Below are positions 11,631 through 21,714 of a DNA stretch of 64,000 nt, one piece after another; within the stretch, counting starts at the first letter, position 1, and each line of letters starts with the position of its first letter. The notes under the pieces are model-generated. The model did not search any database. It was not told the origin of the DNA and saw nothing but the letters and a program-made list of their open reading frames with translations. The stretch covers positions 19,143 to 83,142 of the forward strand of contig JBNGIS010018882.1 in the NCBI GenBank assembly GCA_049999725.1, read 5' to 3'. Source of the DNA: Haplomitrium mnioides. Lineage: Eukaryota > Marchantiophyta > Haplomitriopsida > Calobryales. The translations under genes were made by a program, and so were the position numbers.

Positions 11631-12276
11631 CACATCAGAAGACGGATCAGAACCCTTTTAACTGGGTTTCCTACTTAGAGAGGCGCAATCCCGTTAAGTT
11701 TTATGGGCCCCGCCACTTCCCGTGAAGATCCACGGGCTCCTTGGAGCCGCCACGTCATCTATGGAATCCCTTGAAGTGCTTTGGAGATGCCATATTTCCG
11801 TGGAATCCTTCAGAGCGCTCAGACAACTCCAAGTTTCAGCGAAGGTCTACGAATTCGAAGAGAAGGGTCTGACCCTTGTAGAGCGCGCTCACGCTTGCGA
11901 GATTGAGGCGCCCCCCGCTCCCTGGCTTGGCTTGCCCTTGCGACGATATCAACTCCTCCTTCCTTCCTTGATCCTTACTTCTGATGTGTAGTAGCTACAG
12001 ACAATGTCCGTGGTCTCTCTCTCCCCTTGAGTGCCTTTGGGTTTCTGTGCCATAGATCCACTCTTCTTCCTCCAATCACTTCGCCTTGGGTGGGCATTCC
12101 CTTCTTCCCCGCTCGGCTTTGATCCCCGCATCCCCATAAGACCCATGGGTTTTCACTTGCTCAATTCGGATTTTTTAGTGGTACCCCTCCCCTGGCTGAC
12201 GACCATTGCCCCCTTCTCTTCTTCCGCCATGATCCTGTTTTCCTCCAAGGATTCATGCGCCTTGTTCTTACTTACA

Positions 12277-12896
12277 GATTGAAGGATCTCTATTGCTCCT
12301 AAGGCGCCTTTACACTTACCAGAGTGCAATTGTGTCGATGCTGCTTCTGTAAGGCAAAATTCTGTATCAGCATCCCAATTCACTGGTTGACACAGATGCA
12401 TCTGTAGTAGTAGGAGGAACAAGCTCCTTGTGGTACACATATACAATCTACGACTTGGTCACATCGGATGGCAAAGAAGCCATCGTCAAAACTCTATGAG
12501 GAATATAGATAGATTAATGTCCATCATATTCTATTGCGATGCAATTTCACATCAGTTTTATAACAAAGACAAGGCTTGTACCAAACCTAGAGCAAAGATT
12601 CAAAATCCAATCTTGCTCTATTGATAAATGGTCAATGAAAAAATTATACAAAGATTGAGGCTTTTGGTAAACATTCATAGAAGCATCATCTCCTAGATGT
12701 TTAAGCTTTGCAGATCATCCAGACAACTAAACACACTTCGCATAATTTGGCGAGGATGCCCAGTGACATCAATAGCTTGCAAGTTGAAAAGCTTCATGCT
12801 CCGTTTGTCCTTCTTTGTCTAGTAACCCATAGTCCAATACTCATGGGTGTGAGCGACTCATGGACCATCTAAATGATGAATACTATTTTTATCCTT
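12277..12896 (-). pseudogene. Methyltransferase exon 4 (motifs X, I, II)
   Basis: Read on the minus strand after acceptor TTGCTAG at 12,897. It shows a QKP-SLY-FFIDHL block (motif X, as in QKP-x2-L of DNA amino-methyltransferases). DWILNLCSRFGTSL follows (motif I, normally D-x-x-LDLC/FxGxGT, the AdoMet loop; here one Gly reads Arg-Phe). Then NCIAIEYD (motif II, ribose-binding acidic residue) and HRVLTM. A frameshift precedes motif X and a stop falls between motif I and NCIAIE. The reading frame leaves this exon at 12,277 and continues past D2 at 8,831. Motif IV lies in the previous exon, so the order IV...X-I-II is that of the beta class. Confidence 0.68.
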
Positions 12897-12993
12897 CTAG
12901 CAACAAAAAAAAGCATATGAGACAAAGCAGAAAAAAGTAAAGGAAAAATAAAATGCATAAACTAGCAGATAGAAAAATAAAAATAAAAATTTA

Positions 12994-13541
12994 CCAGATA
13001 ATATGGTTGATGGCACAACAATCCTCTAGTAAAGTAATCTCAACAATGCCAAATTGTTGCAAAGAGTGGATAATTACAAAAGGCAAAAACTTTGAAGTAG
13101 TAATAGCTACAAAAGAAGAAACCATATAAAAAATATCATCCTTTGTAAAGGGTTTCGACTCATCATGCTTACATTCCTTAAGGTTATAACCATAAGAAAC
13201 ATCATCAATAGCTAAAGTGAACATCTTGGTTTCACTAATACCTTCAATTGTCGAGCATTAGACTCCCCATGGACTTGATAATATGCCATGTTGAGTCCAT
13301 CGACATAGAGCATTAAGTCATCGTCTTGCTCATCAAAACCTCCTTTTATTAGAAGGGTAGAAGCCGAAAAGCCTCCTTCCATTCTCTTGCTTTCTGGCAG
13401 TGAAGCAAAAAAGCAGGGGGTAGGAGACAAGAGTAGGGGATTGATTTTTATCAACGGGGGCTTCTTCAACCCCCAATTTTTTTCTACCTTTAGCAGCGAC
13501 CATCAATTTCTGAGCCAGCTGTTGTTTGAAACTTTTGTCAC
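12994..13541 (-). pseudogene. Methyltransferase exon 3 (motif IV region)
   Basis: The exon starts after the acceptor at 13,542 with a GDKSFKQQLAQKL block, then AAKGRKK. Copy 1 shows GDKIVKHQLANKL and AKGRKK at the same place. Further on, LAIDDVSYGYN followed by PFTKDDIFYMVSSF matches the layout around motif IV (D/N/S-P-P-Y) of DNA amino-methyltransferases; the Pro-Pro is replaced here (DVSYG). FLPFVIIHSLQQFGIVE and INHIIW follow, as expected for the strand after motif IV. The exon ends at donor G|GTAAAT (12,994). A one-base frameshift lies near 13,232. Confidence 0.6.
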
Positions 13542-13623
13542 CTTGTAAAAAAGCAGATAAGCAAATTAGACTAAAACAATAAACAAAAACTTTGAGTAGA
13601 CAATAAGAAGAGACTAAGTTGTT

Positions 13624-13850
13624 ATGGACACATGGTCTCTCAAGTCCCTACACATAGGGACTCACGAGTCAATGCATGCATGGACTCTCCATGGTCCTTG
13701 CGTTTGGACTCAAGAGTCCTTGCGCATCTGGACTCATGAGTCAATGTGCGCATTGACATGTGAGTCAATGTGCGCATGGACTCTTGAGAATCCATGGGCA
13801 CATGGACTCTTGAGAATCCATATGCGCATGGACTCAAGAGACCCTACATG
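13624..13850. repeat. Palindromic array, unit 2, second intron (best preserved)
   Basis: Roughly nine units of GAGTCCATG-NNNN-CATGGACTC, for example GAGTCAATGCATGCATGGAC, GAGTCAATGTGCGCATGGAC and GAATCCATATGCGCATGGAC. Both strands give open frames (THES-H/SMRTLTHES) because the unit is nearly self-complementary. The array lies within the GT-AG intron 13,925-13,542. Confidence 0.9.
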
Positions 13851-13925
13851 TCTAATATCTAAAACATTTAGAAGCAAAATGAAAACAAACATTGAAACAA
13901 AATTGAAAAAAGAAAAAACACTTAC

Positions 13926-15368
13926 CAACATTTTCTGACAACTTGAATAGAACGATGACATCTTTGACTTTTTGGTGTGGATAGGATATTCAATCCTTGC
14001 TTCTTCCCAAGTTTTGCAATACACTCCAAGCAAAAGGACTTCACCATCATTGCCAAAACCTTGTGTCTATCCAATTCTCGAGACATCTTTTCGATTGAAA
14101 GCTCTCCAGCTTCAACACGTTTCAAAATTGAGATTTTAATTTCATCGGGAAGACCATGAAGGGACCTCCAAGGTGTCCACTTCATGTCCTCCATTCTCAA
14201 GGAACCTTTGGCCTTTGGCTTCTGGCCTTTGACGGTGTTCTTCTCTCACATTGGAAAAATGCTATGTTGTAAATCCCATAGCTCACCACTTCGAAATGCA
14301 AGCTGGAACCAATTATCTTGAGAAGTGATTGTCTTTCCAAGAGTCTACTTTGGCTTAATCTCCAGGGTCTCCAACACTAACTCTCTTTTTAATTTCTGGG
14401 ATGATATAATCCGACTCTTCATGAACCTCTGATGCCAATATTTGACCTTTTGAATTGAGGTCATTTCCAACATGTATCTTTGGTTGTAATTGTCATCCAT
14501 TATGAAAATACGAGCCTCTCTTGGAGTCAAGCCCACGTACACATAACAGTTGCAGAGTGACAACATTGGATTCTTTGCTCCATATTTTGTGATTAAAAGA
14601 GGCCTTGCGGCAGCATGTGATTGCCCCTTGCAATCTTGTACGTATACTTGTCATAGTTCTCAAATCGAACTCTAACTTATCCTTTAACCTGCACTTCATA
14701 GAGAACAACAATAAAAAATTGTGAACATATTTACTGGTGAGCATTCTTTGCGCTAGAAGCTCAACAAAGTCCTCATTCAACCTCCTAATCTGGAATGGCC
14801 CCTAGTTGTCCATTCCAGATTTTGGAAGTTCAAATTCTCCAACCGAACTGTTTTGGCTTCCTCTCAGACTCTACACCACTGGATTCTAATCCTCCTCATA
14901 CACTATCTAAGGGTCTACCTACTCACGCTCCTGAAAGGTTCGCAACCCCTTGGGCGATTGCCTTTTTGCTCTTGATATTGGAGCCTGCACAGGCTTCGGC
15001 TCTACTTCCTCCTCTGAGCTACTTGGAGTTGAAGACGAAGGGGCTGCAGAAGATGACCTTGAGAGGGATGGGGAGGGTGCAGGCTTGTTTTCAATAACTA
15101 GTGCCAAAACACACTTTCTCTTTGGTACGACATGATTCTTCTTTTTTGGAGTCTTGACTGGCTCATCCGCCTTTCTTATTTTTGTAAATGAAGGTCATAT
15201 TGCTTTTGTTGACATTGTTGCCATGCTTGGATGCGGCACTAATTGCGCAATGTGGACTCTCTGCTTGGGCTTTACCAGCTTGATGCTGATAGCCATCTTG
15301 ATGAAGTCTCGTTCAATGTGCTTCACGTTTAGGTAGGCATCAACAAAGTCCGCCAAATATTGAGTGAA
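13926..15368 (-). pseudogene. ParB-like exon 2
   Basis: Large exon bounded by acceptor TTTTTCAG at 15,369 and donor G|GTAAGTG at 13,925. It holds a Ser/Pro/Glu-rich linker (SPSLSRSSSAAPSS, then SSSEEEVEPKP) near 14,950-15,107, RRLNEDFVELLAQRM near 14,740-14,785, and YDKYTYKIARGNH near 14,612-14,660. VGLTPREARIFIMDDNYNQ follows at 14,477-14,536, then YWHQRF. The RGNH plus GLT-REAR---DDN pairing is the hallmark of ParB/Srx-like domains, which bind DNA or CTP in bacterial relatives. The exon ends with LHGLPDEIKISIL, then GELSIEKMSREL, shared in part with copy 1. Stops and frameshifts are present. Confidence 0.65.
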
Positions 15369-15469
15369 CTGAAAAACAAAATAAAAAAACAATCAAACAT
15401 GTTAAGCAAAAAATCTTCAAGTGTTGCAAAGAGTAACAATGTACTAAAAATTCAGTCTAAGCTAAAAAA

Positions 15470-15580
15470 GACTAGGGAGCCCATGCGAACATGGACTTAG
15501 GAGTCCATACGCACATGGATTCAGGAGTCCATACGCACATAGACTCAAGAGCCCATGCGCTTATTGATTTCTGAGTCATT
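15470..15580. repeat. Palindromic array, unit 2, first intron
   Basis: Three to four close units: GAGCCCATGCGAACATGGAC, GAGTCCATACGCACATGGAT and GAGTCCATACGCACATAGAC. They lie inside the intron between exon 1 and the ParB-like exon. Confidence 0.85.
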
Positions 15581-15599
15581 AGAAAAAGGAAAAAAATGA

Positions 15600-15980
15600 A
15601 AAATACTTCTTAGATCGTACATTGCCTTTGTCTTTAGCCAACTATAGACTCTTGTTGAAGATGTCCATTGGGCTCATCTCCGAAAAGCAATATTGTTTGC
15701 GAGAGGTCTTGTAAAGGGTAATGCTATCGGGTGACTGCACAAGCAGCTCGATGTTGGCTCACTGCCCCTCTCTAATCATAGTGATTTGGACCAAAAGGCC
15801 AAGGCTATATTTTTCACCTTCAGCAGCAAAAAGGTAAAGTTGTTGATCAATGTCTTTAATTGACACACAATTAAGTAGCCATTCTCAATCTAACTTTTCA
15901 GGCTCTAAAACCTTGAGACCATCCAAATACCTATAAGGCTTCGGTTGAGCAGGTTTGAAAACATTGACTTGTGATGCCAT
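15600..15980 (-). pseudogene. ParB-methyltransferase gene exon 1
   Basis: Starts at ATG 15,978-15,980 (MASQVNVFKPAQPKPYRYLD) and reads about 120 codons with three stops to a probable donor AA|GTATTT near 15,600. The first 60 residues align with exon 1 of copy 1 (2990-3315), which supports this ATG and the frame. I recognise no known domain; YLFAAEGEKYSLG is the most conserved part. Confidence 0.55.
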
Positions 15981-16570
15981 TTTCCCAAAAGTAAAAACTA
16001 GTAGAACTTGAGGGCAAAAATCATAGGAACAAAAGTTCACAAAAAGTGAACGGCTGAAAATGGAAAAATAATAAGAAAATGCAAAAACAGCGATGACAAG
16101 AAAACAAAAACTAGAAAGTGAACTTGCAATAATGGAAAGAAACTTTCCAATGTTCCTCATTTTACACCTAAATTTCAAAAATGTCTTTTCCCGCAAAAAA
16201 AATGATTCATAGAGCTCTTGACATGTAGGTTTGCGTGGTGCAAATAAAAAAAAAAAAAAACTTAGTATATAAAGCATCGCTTGTTTTCATCTTTCCAATT
16301 TCTTTTTCTCATTTTCTTCACATAAAGACCATTATTTTGACCATTCCAACAAACCTACCTTTTGACCATTCCAACAAATCAACAGAAATATGTTCAACTC
16401 ATAATTTCTAGACAACTATAGACCTTCTTTGTCCTCATCTCAGAGAAACATCAAAATTGAAGATCAAAATGTGTTTGTCCAAAACAAAAAATGCATATAA
16501 CCAGTGGACAATTTCAATTTTGGAGATGAATCGTTGTCTCCGATAGCACCACTCAAACAACCAGTGATTT
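15981..16570. promoter_or_regulatory. Divergent promoter region between the unit-2 genes
   Basis: Spacer between the ParB-methyltransferase gene (minus) and the transposase-like gene (plus). TATATAAAG at 16,266-16,274 is oriented for the plus gene, and the block 16,135-16,290 aligns with 3470-3600 of unit 1. A 19-bp direct repeat (TTTTGACCATTCCAACAAA) occurs at 16,335-16,353 and 16,360-16,378. Promoter function is inferred. Confidence 0.45.
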
Positions 16571-18850
16571 CAATTCAAGTTTGACCTAACAATGAAATTG
16601 GGAAATATGAAACAAACCAAATTCTTTTGGAGGAATCTTCATACAACAATTTGGGAAATGATTCTAGCAAATAATCTCAATCAATCAATATTTCATTGGA
16701 GTTATCTCCAAGAGAACCGATTATGTTATCAAAAACATTTCCTAATGTTCAAGATATTGATGAAGATTATGTTTTGACATGGTGCAGTTCTTGCAATCCT
16801 CAAGGAGGACCTCATCATTTGATGTCTTATTTCAAAGAAACAAAAAATGTTTATGATGATGAACAACGATGAATTATCTTTGATGGTTGGATTCGCCTAT
16901 AAACCAAATCGACAAACACAATATAGGAATTCTTTGTCTGGGCCAAAACCCAAACGGGTAAACACCTTACGTGAAAATTCTTTGCAAAAAGTCTAGCATG
17001 ATGAAAGCTTTGTGAAGAAAAGGCTCAATCCACAGTCAATTTTCAAATTGAAGAGAATTTCATGTTGTCAAAATAATTGCTTGTCGTTGTGCAAGACAGA
17101 TTTTTGAAAACTGTAAGAGAAACATATTTTCAACAAAGCATAGAGAATCAAGATATCACATTGTAGTGGGAAACACCAAGAAAAGACTATGAAGTGGACA
17201 ATCGGTTTACTCTACCTGGTGGTACCGTTGTGTGTACAAGAGCCTTTAAATAAAAATTATCAGTAGCGAATGATAGAATCCAAAGAACTCAAAATCCTCA
17301 AAATGCAACTCCCAAAGGCATTTTTGGAAAAAGAGAATAATCTCCTAAAGTAGTATTTGTGCGTGAGTGGATGGACAGTTTTCTTCATGAACACTACGAG
17401 AGAATGCCCACTCACAAAGTTTATAACTTGCTTGATAATTTTACAAAACTGGAAGTATATGACTACTATACAACTTATTTGAAAGAGAAAGATCTTGATT
17501 GCATTCTTAGTTTTTCGGGTTTTACAAAACATTAGAGAACTCATTTTTCAAATGTAAAAATTCAAAAATGCAATAGATTTGTTGTTTGTGAAACATGTGA
17601 AGAAATAAAATCATTGTGAGAAAAATCCATCTTTGAGTCCGACAAAGGTATCAAAATTCTTTTCTATTGAAACATTTGGTTAATCCATACTCTTTTTTCA
17701 AGACTCAAAGCTTAGTTCCATAGATGTTCTGTTTTCTTAATTTTGTCTTAAAAGATATTTGTTTTGTTAAGTTGTTTAGCAAATAAGATTTGAGTCGAAT
17801 AATTCTTTGCAACTTGAGTTGTGAGAAGAGAGTCTATGCTTACATAGGGTCTATTGCTTTTAGTTTGAATCCAAACCTTGTCTACATTCAAATAAAGCAA
17901 GGATATGGATCTGATTAATGGTGGTGACCTTAGATTAGCAACAAGTTTTGCTTTGGTTGCTTTGAATCAAGTGCCTTTTGCTAGATAAACAATAGCAAGA
18001 ATCGTTTTTGTGGTTTGCAAATCCTATGCTTGCATAGTTTTTGTTCTTGTTTCTTTCAAAATCAATCGCAACAACAGTAAAAGCTATTCAATCATGCTCT
18101 TTCTTCAAAGGTCTTCTTAAACTACAAAAACTTGAGAAGCAATTCTAATTTGAGAGCTACTATGCTCAACAAAATATTATGTGACTTTGAAGAGTCGTTG
18201 CCTTTAACTTTGTATCTTCAGTTGAACAACACAACACAAGAGAAGAAGAATTCCACCTTATTTGGATATCTTAATCTCTTTATTTCCAAGAATATTTTAT
18301 GAAAAACCAAGGTGGGATTTCTCATTGTTGGCCATACTCATGATCAAATCGATCAAGTGTTCAACTAATTTTTGAAACATTTAAAACGTGTCAAAACTTT
18401 CACGATTACGAGTCTTAAAGAGGCACTACAATTATTGTATAATCCTAAACCTCATGTAATTCTTTTGTTGGAAACCTTGGATTTCAAAATGTTTATGCAA
18501 CAACATCCCTCTCTAGTTCAAATGATACATGATATTACCTTTAATCAAAAATTCAAGTTCCAATTGAATGATTTCAAGGCAAAGATTTGGAGCAAACAAT
18601 TTTCAATAGATAAATTTTGGTTATTTCTGGATGGTATTTGTCAACTCAAGTACCTACCTGAAGTGGACAGAGAAATTTTGAGTTCAATGTTGATTCCTCT
18701 CAAGGCATATTCTGAAATCACATGATCTCAAAAGAAAGAAAGAGAGGTTGATGCCGAGAAAATGGTCTTTGCAATAAGGGACAATATAAGTGAGAACTTT
18801 GACTCAGATGTAGAGCTTTATACACATTTATTTTTAGATTTTGAATAAGA
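16570..18850 (+). pseudogene. Putative DDE transposase (DUF7869-like), copy 2
   Basis: Fullest copy of the plus-strand gene. In order: SLELSPREP-x-MLSKTFPN and DEDYVLTWCSS (16,685-16,790); VREWMDSFLHEHYERMP and KLEVYDYYTTYLKEKDLDC (17,358-17,500); KCNRFVVCETCEEIK (17,568-17,615, possible zinc site); a palindrome-bearing intron; then LTLYLQLNNTTQE with FGYLNLFISKN, VGFLIVGHTHDQIDQVF (18,312-18,362) and an open frame 18,372-18,725 ending in a D-E-S/T-rich tail. The LQLDN, KN and GHTH-x2-ID pattern fits DUF7869-type proteins, which I recall as transposase-like; the first Asp reads Asn here. Stops and frameshifts make it a pseudogene. Family name is from memory. Confidence 0.62.
17825..18060. repeat. 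Palindrome-containing intron of transposase copy 2
   Basis: Contains GAGTCTATGCTTACATAGGGTC and ATCCTATGCTTGCATAG within non-coding sequence between the Cys-motif exon and the LQLNN exon. It is weaker than the arrays in the minus-strand gene, but at the same relative position as the arrays at 5390-5545 and 25,915-26,420. Confidence 0.55.
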
Positions 18851-18899
18851 AAATGAAATCTTTAGCATGCGTAGAGTTTGCTATGAAAAATAGAACCTT

Positions 18900-19160
18900 T
18901 AACGTCTCTATTCTTGGTTGTAGGAGTCTGTAGCTTATGCGCAATAGACTTTGATTTGCAAGTCAAAATATCGTGCATGCAAAAACTCTTGTGCAGAACC
19001 TAAAACCTAGGTTCTTGATGGTGTTTGTTGTGGAATGTTCAGATGGTGAGTTTAGATTCCTATACACGTATAGACTTTAGGATGGAGTGTTCACATGTTG
19101 AGCTTGGATTCATATACGTGCATAGACTTTGGGGTGGAATTCCAAGCCTTCCACACATTC
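18900..19160. repeat. Palindrome-like copies downstream of transposase copy 2
   Basis: Diverged units: TTATGCGCAATAGACTT, TATACACGTATAGACTTTAG and TATACGTGCATAGACTTTGG, the last two in a near-duplicate of about 58 bp (TGTTCA-ATGGTGAG and TGTTCACATGTTGAG). They mirror the array beyond the other gene's stop (8430-8530). Confidence 0.5.
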
Positions 19161-20100
19161 TACTTGTTATATACAACCCTCAAGCTTCTACATACAAAGA
19201 CTACCGGTTAGAACTTAGATTCTACATTGGTGAAAGACTCTTTTGTAGAACTTGAAACCTTTGTTTGGTAGAATCTAGTCAAAAACTTAGAGATGCTTCT
19301 TGTTTACACTCTTAACTCAATCTACTTAGCCACTGCCTTTTTGATTCTGAATATAACTCCTTTGTGTACATGTTTCTCTGAAGTCTATAATATTTTTAAA
19401 TCTTGAGACCTTTTTTTATGCCCACTTTAACTTTTGCATGCATGGACTTTCAACTACAAATGAAAGCTTTTTTCTTGCTTGAACTTGAAAATAGAGCTCT
19501 GAAAATCCATGCAATGTTTTATTTTATTGGTTTCTGTGTCTAAGATTGCAAACTCATTCCCTTGACTTCTAGTCTACTTGGGCATTTTCCTCATGTTTTG
19601 TAATTGTTTTTCCAAAAAATAAGTTTCAAATAGCACTTTGTCTATGTGTGCATAGAGTTTATCCAACGAGACATATTTCAAAATGGTTTCTTTATACGTG
19701 AATTTCAAATTTTGAGCTTCAAATTGTCATAAATGATAAATGCAAGTTTCTTGTGAAAACTTACCATAATTTTTATACTTTTCATTGATTTTGAGATTTC
19801 CAATACTTTCATAGAAACTTAGAATGTGATTTGATTTTACATAATGAAATTGATTCTCGCTCTATTGTTCTTGTTAAAACATCAAAAGAATGAAGCTAAA
19901 AAACTCATATACTTTTTGTTTTTAAAAAATAACCTTATTTTCTCTCTCTTTTTAAGCTCTAAAACCATATTTTTTCCCTAAGGAAAAAAAGTTCATGTTT
20001 TGAGTAACCTATTCTTGGTTCAAAGTAGCATATGTTTTTCATTTTTCTTTCCTACTTCTCTTCTTCTATACCTCATATCAATTATTGATTGAGTGTCAGT
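19161..20100. other. No gene seen (19,161-20,100)
   Basis: AT-rich sequence with scattered CATGCATGGACTTT and TGTGTGCATAGAG remnants of the palindrome family (19,435-19,660) but no coding or structural feature I can support. Confidence 0.55.
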
Positions 20101-21690
20101 TTCTTCTTATGAACTCGCATTTCTAAGAGTTACTAGGGCATTGCCACTCTATTTTTTCTTCCCTTGCAATTGCAGCCATGGGCCAAGCCTTAGAATTCTT
20201 CTAATCCCCCTTCTTAACTTCCGTGGCATTTACTAGTTGCTAGACAATTTATGAACCATATGCTAAAATTCAACCTCAATCACTGATTGTGTATGAGGTA
20301 TCCTTTACCTTCTATTCCACGATCCACTCATCAAACTGGCCAAAGTTCCACTTCTGATCAGAGTACTATAAAAATTTGTTGGAGTTTCCCCTCTTCCTAT
20401 TGTTGAGCCTCAACTAGTTTTTGTACCAATTATGAAGGCCTACCTACCTCTTTCTATTTTATCCAACATGACACTTAGTACTTGTGATATTTGTCTTGCA
20501 TCAGATCATGAAAGGATGGTCTGCCCATTCTGGCTACAATACAAGGCCCTAGAAGCCAAAGGAGCTCTTCCAAGAGCTTGATAAGCCATCATCTCAAAGG
20601 CCATACCAATCAACGCCATACACAACACCTTACTAGTCAATGTACCTGGCTTCCTACCAGGCACTACAGCCTACAAATCAGGGCATGTACAAGAGTTATC
20701 CACCTATGCAAGTGCCTTATTATTTACCACCAATAGTCAATGTATCAACCACAATATTATCAACCACAACAGGAGCCACAATACTATCAGTAGCCTTGCC
20801 AACCACAACAATACCAATTGTATCCATATGAATATTTTGAGCAGCCTATACAACCACCATATTATCATCAAGTAGACCATTCACACTATTATGAGCAACC
20901 ATCTCCGTCGGCAAATTCCCACGACCAACCATTGCAAATGTAGATCCACCACCGTTGTCACAACCCATATACTTTCAACATGTAGAGCAACCATTTTCAG
21001 AGTTGCCATCACCCAATCTAGTGCTCTCAAACGCGTTGGCAGCTCCTCTACCAGAACCTCTATCACCACATGCCTCACATGTTCTATATGCTCGCAAAAT
21101 GCAACAAGTTGACCATATGAGTGAAATATTGTGTGGTTATTCAACAAGAGATTGTAGGAGCACAAAGCAATTCAATCATTCATGAGGTAGCATCAGCTCT
21201 TCAAGTAGCTGCAACACCAAAGTTGGAATATTTTTTTAAATGGCGAGTTTCCTTAAAGAGCCAATTGTTCAAGTCATTCATATGCATTCGATGCCCAATT
21301 ACCTTCAAAGGCTTTGGCAATACTAGGCAATCTCAGTAGAGAAAATCACATGATAGTGTGTGTCCTTGCAAGAGTGTGCTGACACCAACTTAGATCAACC
21401 CAAAACCTCCTAATCCCACACATGAGAATGATAAGACAATTCTAGAGACTGATGTGGATGAAAATTATTTTGGATGTTTTTTTTTGAACAAGACAAACAT
21501 AATAAGATGGAGTTTCAGCACTTATTGGACATTTCCAACCAATCATAGAACATTCCAGATTATGGAGACCATTGCGAAGACTATAGACCTGTCCCAAATT
21601 ATTGTAATAATCACTAACTTTAGTAAGTTATGGCTAAAAATAACATAGGATATAGTGTCAACTATGTCTAGAAAGATATTACTAAGTTAG
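20101..21690 (+). pseudogene. Unrecognised decayed coding region, Gln/Pro/Tyr-rich
   Basis: Plus-strand frames contain a Q/P/Y-rich tract at 20,720-20,930 (MYQPQYYQPQQEPQYYQ, then YEYFEQPIQPPYY), followed by SQPIYFQHVEQPFSELPSP (20,955-21,010), an ARKMQQVDHMSEIL piece and, after frame changes, MAKNNIGYSVNYV near 21,630-21,670. Stops interrupt every frame. The composition resembles low-complexity gag-like or RNA-binding proteins. I do not recognise a family, and cannot tell whether this belongs to the upstream unit or to a separate retroelement ending in the promoter-like block at 21,715-22,140. Confidence 0.35.
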
Positions 21691-21714
21691 AGTAGCAAAA
21701 AGAGATTGCTATTA

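Larger units (their letters stand above)
8832..12276. mobile_element. GC-rich LTR-like element D2 inside the methyltransferase exon
   Basis: A 3.4-kb GC-rich block starting TGTCACTCCCC and ending CTTACA. It is flanked by the 7-bp direct repeat CAGATTG (8827-8833 and 12,275-12,281), which overlaps the TG/CA ends, so the exact target duplication is ambiguous (3-5 bp). Removing it restores a continuous minus-strand reading frame across the site. Its start resembles D1 (TGTCAGCC...CTTAAC) and the two share ordered blocks, including GTTTTTCAACTTCCC and CCACGTCATCCG. No coding capacity is evident. It is most simply a solo LTR, or a non-autonomous large LTR element, of an unidentified retrotransposon. 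Confidence 0.72.
8690..15980 (-). pseudogene. ParB-like / DNA amino-methyltransferase gene, copy 2 (whole locus)
   Basis: Minus-strand gene with at least four exons. Exon 1 is 15,980 to about 15,600. Exon 2 (ParB-like) is 15,368-13,926. Exon 3 (methyltransferase motif IV region) is 13,541-12,994. Exon 4 (motifs X, I, II and C-terminus) is 12,896-12,277 and resumes at 8,831-8,690 after insertion D2. Splice sites are readable: acceptor TTTTTCAG before 15,368, donor G|GTAAGTG at 13,925, donor G|GTAAAT at 12,994, acceptor TTGCTAG before 12,896. ParB-N plus beta-order methyltransferase fusions are known from phages and mobile elements; finding one with introns in plant repeat DNA is unusual. Several stops and frameshifts show this copy is dead. 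The product assignment rests on motifs only. Confidence 0.65.

Noticed and set aside
9658-12282. Several 60-137-codon ORFs in the GC-rich block
   Set aside because: GC-rich, repeat-derived frames without motifs, not shared in frame with D1.
13624-14033. Open frames on both strands over the array (THES/SMRTLTHES repeats)
   Set aside because: They are translations of a near-palindromic tandem repeat inside an intron; both strands are open for that reason alone.
8690-15980. Bacterial contamination as the source of the ParB-methyltransferase
   Set aside because: The gene has spliceosomal introns, a second copy in the same window, a plant retroelement-like insertion and AT-rich plant flanks.
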